Source: Ascidiimonas sp046199005 (GTDB taxonomy: Bacteria; Bacteroidota; Bacteroidia; Flavobacteriales; Flavobacteriaceae). Taken from it: DNA of 64,000 bases. The stretch lies in the NCBI GenBank assembly GCA_046199005.1, contig CP176050.1:3224001-3288000 (forward strand). Direction: 5' to 3'. How positions within the stretch are numbered: position 1 is the stretch's first letter; each line of letters starts with the position of its first letter. The position numbers and the translations under genes are program-made. Below are positions 25,764-33,683 of this stretch, in pieces. The notes below the pieces were generated by a model. The model saw nothing but the letters and a program-made list of their open reading frames with translations. It was not told the origin of the DNA and made no database searches.

Positions 25764-26618
25764 TTGAAACGATTTAAAAAAATTCTCCGCTATATAAGCT
25801 ATTTTATCTTACTAATAATAACTATTCTTATAATTGGATTTTATTGGCTTTCAAAAGTATCCAGCGACCAAAAAATAAAGGATAGCTTTGAAGAGTTAGG
25901 AGTCCATACAAAGATACGTTATTTAGAATATGATTCGAAGAATGTTAGGGTTGTTTCCAGTGTTAATTTTGTCCGATCAAAACCAACATTGATTTTTATA
26001 CATGGTTCAATTGGGTCTAGTCTTGATTTTAAAGATTATTGGAAAAACCCTTACCTTCAAAAACATTTCAATTTGGTAAGTTACGATCGTATTGGTTACG
26101 CCCCTGATCAAGATGGTGAAGTATTAAATTCTATCAAAAAAGAAACAGAGGTACTTCAAAAAATTGTTGATCTCTTTAAACCATCGCAGCTTATTCTTGT
26201 GGGATATTCTTATGGAGGTCCTATTGCTCTTAACTACGCATTGCAACATGAAGTAAATAAAATTGCACTTATCGCTCCTGCAATTTTTGCTGAATACGAA
26301 ATGATACCTTCATTAGTAAATATTTACAAAATCGATCTTTTTAAACCCTTAATTCCCGATGTATGGAAAAGTGCTTCAAAAGAAAAGTTGAGTCATCAGG
26401 TCGAACTAAAAAAATTTGAGAATTCGTGGAAAGATTTGAAAGAAGAGCTTTTGTTAATCCACGGAGATAATGATTGGATCGTACCTTTTGAAAATAGCTC
26501 GAGATTATCAAAGCAAATACCATCTTCTAAACTTATTACACTTAGTGGGGAAGGTCATGGTTTAGTGTGGAGTAGTGCAGAGGAAATTCAAGAAGAATTA
26601 CTTAAATTTCTCCAATGA
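25764..26618 (+). CDS. Alpha/beta hydrolase with N-terminal membrane anchor
   Basis: This 284-residue protein has one N-terminal transmembrane helix (about residues 10-30) and an alpha/beta hydrolase domain with the nucleophile elbow G-Y-S-Y-G-G, an oxyanion loop F-I-H-G-S, an Asp in G-D-N-D-W and the His in G-E-G-H-G-L. The substrate is unknown. The start is unusual: TTG at 25764 is the only start codon that keeps the anchor, because a TGA lies 2 codons upstream and the next Met lies far inside the domain. The 3' end overlaps the convergent idi gene by 21 bases. Confidence 0.8.
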   Translation: MKRFKKILRYISYFILLIITILIIGFYWLSKVSSDQKIKDSFEELGVHTKIRYLEYDSKNVRVVSSVNFVRSKPTLIFIHGSIGSSLDFKDYWKNPYLQKHFNLVSYDRIGYAPDQDGEVLNSIKKETEVLQKIVDLFKPSQLILVGYSYGGPIALNYALQHEVNKIALIAPAIFAEYEMIPSLVNIYKIDLFKPLIPDVWKSASKEKLSHQVELKKFENSWKDLKEELLLIHGDNDWIVPFENSSRLSKQIPSSKLITLSGEGHGLVWSSAEEIQEELLKFLQ

Positions 26619-27122
26619 CGCGTAAAAACGATCGAATATTATTTTAAACCAGACTGTATAACTTTCAGGGTTTCTCTTTAGGTCTTTATCTACAGCTTCC
26701 AATGACATCCATTTCCAGGAAGCAACTTCATCTGGATTGATCTTTGGTTCATTTTGATATCTACCTACTAAAACATGATCGTATTCATGCTCGGTGAGGC
26801 CGTTATCAAAAGGGGCTTTATAAATAAAGCTCAACACCTCCTCTAACGAGGTAGTAAATCCCATTTCCTCCATCAATCTTCTCTTACCCGCATCAATATT
26901 TGATTCTCCATCCCTTTGATGGCTACAACATGTGTTGGTCCATAATCCTGGCGAATGGTATTTATGTAGAGCTCTTTGTTGAAGCATCAATTCTCCCTTA
27001 CCATTTAGAATAAAAACAGAAAATGCCCGATGCAGTTCTCCCTTTTCATGTGCCTCAAGTTTAGGCATTAATCCGATCTGATGATCGTTGTGGTCTACTA
27101 AAATTACTTTTTCTTCTTGCAT
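26598..27122 (-). CDS. idi: Isopentenyl-diphosphate delta-isomerase, type I
   Basis: This 174-residue Nudix-fold enzyme interconverts isopentenyl and dimethylallyl diphosphate for isoprenoid synthesis (menaquinone, carotenoids, undecaprenyl phosphate). The catalytic Cys lies in T-N-T-C-C-S-H, the metal-binding segment is E-E-M-G-F, and the second catalytic acid lies in E-H-E-Y-D-H-V. The size fits the E. coli enzyme. It stands alone and has a near-ideal promoter whose predicted start lies at the ATG itself. Confidence 0.94.
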   Translation of the reverse strand: MQEEKVILVDHNDHQIGLMPKLEAHEKGELHRAFSVFILNGKGELMLQQRALHKYHSPGLWTNTCCSHQRDGESNIDAGKRRLMEEMGFTTSLEEVLSFIYKAPFDNGLTEHEYDHVLVGRYQNEPKINPDEVASWKWMSLEAVDKDLKRNPESYTVWFKIIFDRFYASLEKFK

Positions 27123-27126
27123 TGAT

Positions 27127-27155
27127 CAAAAATAGACAATACCTACAATATCCAA
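27127..27155 (-). promoter_or_regulatory. idi promoter, full -33/-7 match
   Basis: On the minus strand TTTG (ending in TTG, 27153-27155) is separated by 18 bases from TATTTTTG (27127-27134). This is an exact match to the Bacteroidota sigma-A consensus. The -7 element ends only 4 bases before the idi ATG, so the transcript probably begins at or within a base or two of the start codon. Confidence 0.7.
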
Positions 27156-27410
27156 AAAAAACTTTTACTAAAACATTTGATAATTGAGTGGAAATCGACC
27201 TGAGCAGAGATGAGTTTCCGGATCCGCTCCAGGATTATCCTTATGGATAACCCTGGGAGTTTCACCGTTGATTGTTGGCCCCCCAACAATTACTCTTAAA
27301 CCATTTTTTGAAGAATGATAAGTTCTTCGGTTAGCAAGCGTTTGACAAAAACTGCTTACTGGTAACTAAATCTGTAAAACTAAAGTTTGACGGACTTTAA
27401 TTGCTTTACA
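27150..27410 (-). ncRNA. Candidate structured non-coding RNA upstream of idi
   Basis: The 385-base gap between idi and the response-regulator gene has no ORF I can support but is full of stems. On the minus strand these include 27372-27378 with 27405-27411 enclosing a 6-bp inner stem, a GUUA/UAAC stem near 27320-27366, an 8-bp perfect hairpin attgttgg/ccaacaat (about 27271-27290) and a 14-bp stem near 27228-27258. The last stem has a G-U pair on the minus strand but an A-C mismatch on the plus strand, which favours minus-strand function. A TAnnTTTG element lies upstream and a T8 tract (27154-27161) near the end. It might be a 6S-like or other flavobacterial RNA; I cannot identify it. Confidence 0.4.
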
Positions 27411-27413
27411 GGT

Positions 27414-27421
27414 CAAAAGTA
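27414..27421 (-). promoter_or_regulatory. -7 element in front of the candidate structured RNA
   Basis: The minus strand reads TACTTTTG, an exact TAnnTTTG match, just before the first stem of the candidate RNA. No TTG is found at the ideal -33 distance. Confidence 0.35.
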
Positions 27422-27459
27422 TTTATAATGAATGTATTTCAGGTGAAGCAAAAACACAA

Positions 27460-27486
27460 AAAAAGTACGGTTAAACCGTACTTTTT
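27460..27486. terminator. Terminator of the response-regulator gene
   Basis: An 11-bp perfect stem (aaaagtacggt / accgtactttt) with a 3-base loop has A and T runs on both sides. It lies 22 bases after the minus-strand response-regulator stop and could also stop plus-strand transcripts. Confidence 0.8.
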
Positions 27487-27507
27487 GAAAATCGTGAATG
27501 AATTTTC

Positions 27508-28179
27508 TTATATAAACCCTCTATTTCTGGCTTCCCGTAATAAAATCTCGTCATCGCCATCACCAATTCCGAAAAGTTCTTTGATCTGGTTCTTTCGTTT
27601 TTCTATAGCACTAAGAGATAATCCGACATGATCGGTTAGATTTTTTGTTTTAACACCTCGAGAAAGGTGATAGAGAATTTTCATATTTTTTTCATCAAGC
27701 GAAAAGTCATTTTTAATTCTTAGCCGCTGATGATTCTTTACTGTGCTGCTGTAATAAGGTGGATTATTTAGAACCATTTTGAATGCTAACAGTAGTTCAC
27801 TGGAGGTTAGATCACTTTTAATTAGAAAACCATCTGGGTCAATATTTTTAAGAATATTATGAATTCGATGATTCTCGTTGTACATAGTTAATACGATAAT
27901 TTTCGTCTTTGGCATCAACTGCCTAACTTTTAAAGCTAAATCCTCTCCAGAAGTTATTAATTCTTCACGTGAAGGCGGTAGATTGATATCAACAAATACC
28001 ACATCATAAGGTCTAAACTGTGCAGCAGATTTTATTTCATCATATGCACTATCACAGTCAGATGCCGTGGTAACTTCAATATAGTATTCCAGATCGTCTG
28101 CACCCAGTAACGTATTTTTATATCCTTCTAAGATCATGGGATGGTCGTCTACCATCAAAATATTAAGTTTCTTTTCCAT
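27508..28179 (-). CDS. NarL/FixJ-type response regulator
   Basis: This 223-residue regulator has a receiver domain (residues 1-135) with the acidic pair in V-D-D-H-P, the phosphoacceptor Asp in F-V-D-I-N-L-P, a Thr in V-L-T-M-Y and the Lys in L-I-K-S-D. A LuxR-type helix-turn-helix follows (about 160-223: L-S-R-G-V-K-T-K-N-L-T, then S-A-I-E-K-R-K-N-Q-I). It begins 18 bases after the TPR sensor kinase, its evident partner. The regulated genes are unknown. The receiver has a slightly extended loop after the phosphorylated Asp (P-S-R-E-E-L-I-T-S-G-E-D). Confidence 0.93.
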   Translation of the reverse strand: MEKKLNILMVDDHPMILEGYKNTLLGADDLEYYIEVTTASDCDSAYDEIKSAAQFRPYDVVFVDINLPPSREELITSGEDLALKVRQLMPKTKIIVLTMYNENHRIHNILKNIDPDGFLIKSDLTSSELLLAFKMVLNNPPYYSSTVKNHQRLRIKNDFSLDEKNMKILYHLSRGVKTKNLTDHVGLSLSAIEKRKNQIKELFGIGDGDDEILLREARNRGFI

Positions 28180-28197
28180 TATTGAGGCTTAAAATAA

Positions 28198-30231
28198 TTA
28201 TACCGAAATATTAATATTGATATTTGTCCCTCCTCCAACAGCTGAATCAAGCTGTAATTTACCTCCGATTTCCTTTACTCGCGATTTGATATTTTTAAGA
28301 CCAATTCCATTCTTAATTTTATGATTATCAAAACCAACACCGTCATCAGATATATCTATTCGAAGAGACTCATTATCTTTTTTAAAAGTTAGTTTAATAT
28401 TCTTTGCTTGCGCATGTTTATTTATATTTTGGAGGGCCTCTTGAATAATCCTGTAAAGATGAATCTTAACTTTATTCGATATTGCTTCCCAACTAATTTG
28501 AGAGTCACTTTGAAATTTGTACTCTAAATTACCCAATTGTGCCTGAGAAGCAATCAAGTTACTTATAACTTCTGTATATCCCAAATTTGAATCGTAAATT
28601 TCTGTGTTCAAATCATGAGATATTTGTCGTATTTCTTGTTCAATCGATTTTAACTCATCAATATATTTTGTTCTTGTCTGGATAGTTTGCTCATCATTTT
28701 TTAAATTCAGACTATCTAAGTTCAATCTCGTTCCAAATAACTTGCTAAGAACTCCGTCATGAAGCTCTTGGGAAATTCGTTTCTTCTCCTGCTGCCTTCC
28801 TTCTTCTAGTTTTCGTTGTTGGGATAACATTAAGTTATAAATCTCTTCATTCTTTTCCTGCTGTGCCTTGCTAAATTTCAGTTCTTTATTTTTCTCTTGT
28901 TGTTTTCTAATAATATATATAAATACACCGAACATTAACAATACTGCGGAAATTGCTATAAAAAGATCTTTTTGTTTAGAAATCTCTTTGTTTTTCTGTT
29001 CTATTTCATCTGTCTCGAAACGAATTCTAGCAAACTGATTTCTAATTTTACGCTCGGCGTTTTGAAGACTGTCACTTATTCTAATGTATTTCTTAGCTGC
29101 CAGAAGACCATCTTGCCCATTATCTATATCAGAAAGTAGCGAAAGTGGTGTGAGCATATCGCCATAACTTTTATTTACCTCTGCCAACTTCAGTGCCGCC
29201 GTTACATATTCCTTAGCGGTTGCAGTGTCTTTTTCTGCTAAAAAATACTCTGCTATATGAACATTATTAACAATTTTCCCAACTGTATCATCAATACTAT
29301 CTCTAATTCTGAGTGGCACAAAATATTCATCTGGAAGGTTAGCTTTATCACCAGACAAAAATCGGGCATGCGCTAGATTATCCAAAAGCATAGCATGCAA
29401 TTTTGGAGATTCATCTGGTAAAGATTTAAAAGTTAATGCTCTCGTATAGTATTCTATTGCTTTTGCATATTCTTCTTGATTTTCATAAACAACACCTAAA
29501 TTGTTGAGGGAAGTTATTTGCGATTTGTAATCCTCCCCTGCTTTAATTGCATAGTCCAGAGACTTGCTATGGTATTCTATAGCTTTATCATATCTTTCCA
29601 ACTCGTTAGAAATTATACCTAAATTATTATAGAGTGAAGACAGACTTTCATAGTCTTCTAATTCAGTGTAAATCTTCATTGCCTCAATAGAAGTCACTTC
29701 TCCCTCTATAAAGTCTTTTTCATTTTTTTGTATAATGGCCATGTTAAGTAACGAAGTAGCTAGGAGTGATTCATCATTAATTCTATACAACACCGAAACC
29801 GCTTCGTTGAAATGATAATAGGCACTGTCGTTACGGTCTGTATTCATATAATAAATCGCTAGATAATTATGCGCTTTACCTATACCAAATGAATCTTTTA
29901 CCTTTTCTGAATATTCTTTTGCTCTTAATGATAAAGCCTTGTATTCATCAATATTTCCTTGGTAAAAATTAACTTTTGCCAGATTTATTAAAGATTTAAT
30001 ATACAAAGAATCTTCCCCGATAGACCTTGCTTTAGGCACTGCTGCTTCCGCATAATTTAATCTATCAATAGCAGATAAGGATTCATCATCTGAGAGTTGA
30101 ATATATAGATTAATGCTATCTCTCTCTCTCGAAAAATTATCTCGTAGACCCGATTTTTTTGAATTACAAGAAAAAATAATGAAACATACTAAAACAAATA
30201 GAAGCCACTTCAATTTCGTAGGTTTTTTCAT
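28198..30231 (-). CDS. TPR-containing sensor histidine kinase (HisKA_3)
   Basis: This 677-residue kinase begins with a lipoprotein-like signal (F-I-I-F-S-C, Cys22). A periplasmic array of tetratricopeptide repeats follows (about 40-400), then one transmembrane helix (about 424-443), a coiled coil and a HisKA_3 dimerisation domain with phospho-acceptor His491 in Q-E-L-H-D-G. The GHKL ATPase has its N box in R-I-I-Q-E-A-L-Q-N, then D-D-G-V-G-F-D and G-I-G-L-K-N-I. It should phosphorylate the response regulator encoded next. The TPR part is likely to sense a protein or peptide in the periplasm (inference). Confidence 0.92.
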   Translation of the reverse strand: MKKPTKLKWLLFVLVCFIIFSCNSKKSGLRDNFSRERDSINLYIQLSDDESLSAIDRLNYAEAAVPKARSIGEDSLYIKSLINLAKVNFYQGNIDEYKALSLRAKEYSEKVKDSFGIGKAHNYLAIYYMNTDRNDSAYYHFNEAVSVLYRINDESLLATSLLNMAIIQKNEKDFIEGEVTSIEAMKIYTELEDYESLSSLYNNLGIISNELERYDKAIEYHSKSLDYAIKAGEDYKSQITSLNNLGVVYENQEEYAKAIEYYTRALTFKSLPDESPKLHAMLLDNLAHARFLSGDKANLPDEYFVPLRIRDSIDDTVGKIVNNVHIAEYFLAEKDTATAKEYVTAALKLAEVNKSYGDMLTPLSLLSDIDNGQDGLLAAKKYIRISDSLQNAERKIRNQFARIRFETDEIEQKNKEISKQKDLFIAISAVLLMFGVFIYIIRKQQEKNKELKFSKAQQEKNEEIYNLMLSQQRKLEEGRQQEKKRISQELHDGVLSKLFGTRLNLDSLNLKNDEQTIQTRTKYIDELKSIEQEIRQISHDLNTEIYDSNLGYTEVISNLIASQAQLGNLEYKFQSDSQISWEAISNKVKIHLYRIIQEALQNINKHAQAKNIKLTFKKDNESLRIDISDDGVGFDNHKIKNGIGLKNIKSRVKEIGGKLQLDSAVGGGTNININISV

Positions 30232-30280
30232 ATAATTATACCAATTAAAAATATGAAATAAAATTCACTTTTACTGTATA

Positions 30281-30310
30281 AAAAAAACCCTGACATTAAA
30301 AATGTCAGGG
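30281..30310 (-). terminator. Terminator of the small lipoprotein gene
   Basis: A 9-bp perfect stem (ccctgacat 30288-30296 / atgtcaggg 30302-30310) is followed on the minus strand by T7. It lies 22 bases after the 52-residue lipoprotein stop and separates it from the kinase gene. Confidence 0.85.
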
Positions 30311-30332
30311 CATAAATAAATAATATTTTATC

Positions 30333-30491
30333 TTACTTAGGTCCATGTGGCTTATCTCCTTGATTTCCTGTTTCAGAACCCGTTTCTATATAAACATCTT
30401 CGTCAACATTGTTTGGTTCACATGAAACAAAAACACTTGAAAAAGTAATAAATGCAGCAGCAATGTAAAGTAATTTTAAATTTTTCATCAT
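30333..30491 (-). CDS. Small lipoprotein, 52 residues
   Basis: This short gene encodes a complete small lipoprotein. A signal peptide (M-M-K-N-L-K-L-L-Y-I then a hydrophobic core) ends in the lipobox F-V-S-C at Cys24, followed by about 28 mostly acidic and polar residues (E-P-N-N-V-D-E-D-V, later G-S-E-T-G-N-Q-G-D). The first of two adjacent ATG codons is listed; the second (30488) is equally possible. It has its own -7 element and terminator, so it is a separate transcription unit between the LytTR regulator and the TPR kinase. Its function is unknown; a signalling or envelope role is suggested only by position. Confidence 0.75.
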   Translation of the reverse strand: MMKNLKLLYIAAAFITFSSVFVSCEPNNVDEDVYIETGSETGNQGDKPHGPK

Positions 30492-30582
30492 TCTTAGTTT
30501 TAATTATAGTTATTATGTTGTTGAGTTTATTTTTTAAGACTCAAATTAACACAGCAGCAATGAAGCTTTTAGTTCTTACTTT

Positions 30583-30590
30583 CAAAGATA
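30583..30590 (-). promoter_or_regulatory. -7 element of the small lipoprotein gene
   Basis: The minus strand reads TATCTTTG, an exact TAnnTTTG match, with a TTG 15 bases further upstream. It predicts a leader of about 85 bases before the lipoprotein ATG. Confidence 0.5.
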
Positions 30591-30700
30591 CGTGTTAAAA
30601 TTGATCAATTTATTGAAGAAAAACCCTTATTAAGTAAGTAGTACGGGAACAATAGTAACTAACAGGGAATTAATGGTAGTTGAACGTATTTTACTTTTTT

Positions 30701-31435
30701 TTAAAATTCAAGTACGTTTTTATTTTTAATTAAATTTTTCATTTTTTCTACGTTTTGCTTGTAAGTTCTGGAAAAAGGAATCATCTCATCCGACGATTTT
30801 ATAGAACATTTGTATTTTCCAAAATGGATACGCGATACATAGTTTGTATTAATTATATAACTGTTATGAACTCTTACAAAGTAGTTAGGAAGAGATTCTT
30901 CAAAATATTTTAAAGTTTTAAATGCACTTACCGAATTACCATCTTTAAGAAAAAAGTCGGTACTATTGTTATCTGCTCTTAAATATTGAATATCATCAAT
31001 TTCTAAAAATTTGTAATCCCCATAAGATTGCAAACACAATGTATCTTTAGCCTGGTCTCTTTTTTTAGCGTATCGCATCAACGCTTTTCTTAAATCCGAC
31101 TTTTTAAATGGTTTTGTCATATAATCCAATACACCTTTTCTTATGGCTCTTATGGCATAATCTTCGGTTCTTGTAATTACTATAACATCTGGGAGTTCGT
31201 TAAGAAAGTCTCCTAATTCACTAAGTATGGTGAAATTACTTTTTGGTTGACTTTCTCCAGGTATCTCAGGATCTAAAAAAATCAATTGAGGTGTTTTATC
31301 TAAAATAAGATCTATCGCGTCTTCTTCATTATAAGCTACTCCACGACAATAAAAATCTGGAAAACCACTCAAAGCGGCGTGTAAATCATCTATCGCTTTT
31401 TTATCATGGTCAATTATAATGTAAGAATATTTCAT
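30701..31435 (-). CDS. LytTR-type response regulator
   Basis: This 244-residue protein has an N-terminal receiver domain with the phosphoacceptor Asp in L-I-F-L-D-P, Thr in V-I-T-R-T and Lys in M-T-K-P-F. A LytTR DNA-binding domain follows (about 140-240: Y-L-R-A-D-N-N-S-T, then F-V-R-V-H-N-S-Y-I-I-N, and F-S-R-T-Y). The first acidic patch is D-H-D rather than the usual D-D, so metal binding may be slightly altered. The ATG at 31435 puts the first strand at the usual place; an upstream Met at 31489 would add 18 atypical residues. No kinase of the LytS kind adjoins it. Confidence 0.88.
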   Translation of the reverse strand: MKYSYIIIDHDKKAIDDLHAALSGFPDFYCRGVAYNEEDAIDLILDKTPQLIFLDPEIPGESQPKSNFTILSELGDFLNELPDVIVITRTEDYAIRAIRKGVLDYMTKPFKKSDLRKALMRYAKKRDQAKDTLCLQSYGDYKFLEIDDIQYLRADNNSTDFFLKDGNSVSAFKTLKYFEESLPNYFVRVHNSYIINTNYVSRIHFGKYKCSIKSSDEMIPFSRTYKQNVEKMKNLIKNKNVLEF

Positions 31436-31670
31436 AAGTTCCTTTAAAATTTTAGATTTCATCGGAATTTTATCTTGTAAAAGATACATCCTTATTTAGT
31501 CTATAATTTTGAACTATGAAGTTACTACTATATTCTCTAGCAGAGTTACGGTTTTACCACAAAATATTTCAGGACAACCCCCTAATAATTAACTGAATAC
31601 TAAGTGTTTAACCTGAAAATTCTGAAATATTTTATGTCTAATTATTATTCAATATAGCGCTATTTCGTAC

Positions 31671-31705
31671 AAAAAAGGCACCCTTCTTTGAGAGTGCCTT
31701 TTTTA
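31671..31705 (-). terminator. Terminator of the T9SS module
   Basis: A 10-bp stem (aaaaaggcac 31672-31681 / gtgccttttt 31694-31703) with a T run on the minus strand lies 24 bases beyond the OmpA-family stop codon. Confidence 0.85.
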
Positions 31706-31728
31706 AATATTCTTGATGTACCTGTTAC

Positions 31729-33672
31729 CTATTGGATAATAACGAATTCGGATCTTCGATTTAACTGATGTTGATCTTCACTACAATTACTTCCGTTTGT
31801 ACAATCATTAACAAGCTGCGTTTCTCCATAACCTTTACCAGTTAATCTGGAAGGATCAATACCACTTTTGATCAGATAATCGATAGTTGATTTGTTACGA
31901 CGTTCTGATAATCTCATATTATAAGCGTCATTACCCCTACTATCTGTGTGTGATCGGACATCAATTTTTAGTGTCGGATACTTTTCCAAAGCAGCTAGTA
32001 CTTTCTCTAACTCTACCTTTGCGTCTTTTCTAATTCTGGACTTATTTAAGTCAAAATAAATAGGTTGTAGGTCTAAAACCTTCGCTAAATCATCACCTAC
32101 CCCAGCGGTAACCGTATCTTTTTCAAGTTCAAAATTAAGCAGTAGCTTATCTTTATCATAACTTGCTTCTATAAGTTTTTCCTCTGTACTATAACCTTGT
32201 TTAGACGCTCTCACGAAAAGATCTTTAGTGCAATCCAAGGTGGTTACATAATTACCGGAGGCATCTGTTAATGTAGTTTCTAATACCTCATTATCCGTAT
32301 TTCTTATTTCGATTTTAGCATTTTCTAGTGGATCTTTCGTATCCTTATTAATGACCATTCCTTCGAGTGGTTTCTTACACGTAACAATTAATGGAGCTAG
32401 CTCTGTAAGAACGTAGATATCATCGCTTCCCATACCTCCTGGGCGATTTGATGCAAAATATCCGCTTTTGGTGGCATCATCTATGATGAACGTAAAATCA
32501 TCTGAGGGACTATTTATAGGCTCACCAACGTTATATACATCAGTGGGCATTCCATCTTTTTTCAATCTGGAAACAAATACATCCAACCCTCCTAATCCCG
32601 GATGACCGTCCGAAGCGAAATACAAATTACCTCCTGTACTTACATAGGGAAAGGTCTCTCTACCTTCGGTATTGATTTCCGGTCCTAAATTAACAGGCTC
32701 ACCGAAACTACCATCTTCTTTTATCTCTACCATGAAGATATCTGAAAGTCCCGATGTGCCGGGCATATCTGATGCAAAATAGAGTATATTCTCGTCACTA
32801 TTCAGTGCAGGATGAGCTACTGAATACGCATCACTATTAAAAGGTAATTCTTCTTCTTCTTGCCATTCACCTTCTATAAGAGTTGAACGATATATTTTCA
32901 GACGATTAATCCCCTCATCATCTTTACCAAAGCCATCATCTGAGAAATTGTTTCTTGTAAAATATACAGTCGTACCGTCTTTTGTGAAAGCTGTAGTAGA
33001 CTCATGATATCTGGTATTGATTCCATCTGAAAACTTTACTACGCCATCTACTATTTCTGTAGAACTCATTGGTCCACCATATAGGTCTAAAAATGGCTCT
33101 TCATTCCAAGCATGTTTATATCTTACAAATCTACCTGTATCTCTTGCGGATGAAAAAACCAAACTCCTTTCGTAAAACGAAGGAGCAAAATCAGAATAAA
33201 TTGAATTAAGAGGAAACTCTTCAATTTCGTAGCGTCCAGATTGAAACTTGATAACCTCCAAATATTCTGGTTGTTCTTCAAATAATTGTGCTCTTAAATC
33301 TGAAGTTTTGGTTTCATTGAACTTCTCCATCATTTTATCTGCTTCCTCATATCTTTTTTCAGATTTTAAGGATTGAGCGTACCTAAAGTAATATTCAGGT
33401 TCTATCTCTGCATCGCCAAGAGCTATTAACTCTCCATACCAATTCGCAGCTTCAGCGTAATTCGCATTGTAATAATGAGAATTACCCAATTTTTTAAATA
33501 ATTCAGGTGATTTATATCCTTTTTTAGCTACTCTCTCATAGATATCTATAGCCTTAATAAATGAATAGGTTTCATATTTCTTCTCTGCTTTATTCACCTT
33601 ATTTTGTTGCGAAAACAAACTGAATTGAGAGAAGGATAATGAAAATAATAATATAAGTGTAATTTTTCTCAT
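31729..33672 (-). CDS. OmpA-family protein with TPR and PD40 repeats (T9SS partner)
   Basis: This 647-residue envelope protein has a signal peptide (about 1-22), TPR-like helices (about 25-140), WD40-like PD40 strands (about 150-420, with repeated F-A-S-D and Y-F-A-S-N-R-P-G-G), a carboxypeptidase-regulatory-like domain (about 430-510), and a C-terminal OmpA domain. The last binds peptidoglycan through the conserved D and R in S-H-T-D-S-R-G and N-R-R-S-E-F. Such proteins are encoded beside PorP/SprF and giant T9SS substrates and probably tie the outer-membrane complex to the cell wall. A GTG three codons upstream is possible, but the ATG at 33672 is more natural. Confidence 0.9.
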   Translation of the reverse strand: MRKITLILLFSLSFSQFSLFSQQNKVNKAEKKYETYSFIKAIDIYERVAKKGYKSPELFKKLGNSHYYNANYAEAANWYGELIALGDAEIEPEYYFRYAQSLKSEKRYEEADKMMEKFNETKTSDLRAQLFEEQPEYLEVIKFQSGRYEIEEFPLNSIYSDFAPSFYERSLVFSSARDTGRFVRYKHAWNEEPFLDLYGGPMSSTEIVDGVVKFSDGINTRYHESTTAFTKDGTTVYFTRNNFSDDGFGKDDEGINRLKIYRSTLIEGEWQEEEELPFNSDAYSVAHPALNSDENILYFASDMPGTSGLSDIFMVEIKEDGSFGEPVNLGPEINTEGRETFPYVSTGGNLYFASDGHPGLGGLDVFVSRLKKDGMPTDVYNVGEPINSPSDDFTFIIDDATKSGYFASNRPGGMGSDDIYVLTELAPLIVTCKKPLEGMVINKDTKDPLENAKIEIRNTDNEVLETTLTDASGNYVTTLDCTKDLFVRASKQGYSTEEKLIEASYDKDKLLLNFELEKDTVTAGVGDDLAKVLDLQPIYFDLNKSRIRKDAKVELEKVLAALEKYPTLKIDVRSHTDSRGNDAYNMRLSERRNKSTIDYLIKSGIDPSRLTGKGYGETQLVNDCTNGSNCSEDQHQLNRRSEFVIIQ

Positions 33673-33683
33673 AGTCGACACGT

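Noticed and set aside
25757..25784. Frameshift repair that would give the hydrolase an ATG start
   Set aside because: The ATG at 25757 leads to a stop within seven codons, and nothing in the surrounding sequence shows a clear lost or gained base.
27186..27486. Plus-strand reading of the structured intergenic region
   Set aside because: It also could fold, but one stem has an A-C mismatch there where the minus strand has G-U, and its best -7 element is imperfect.
31654..31663. Ten-base palindrome atagcgctat
   Set aside because: It is short, isolated and not at a promoter distance from a gene start, so it is not distinguishable from chance.
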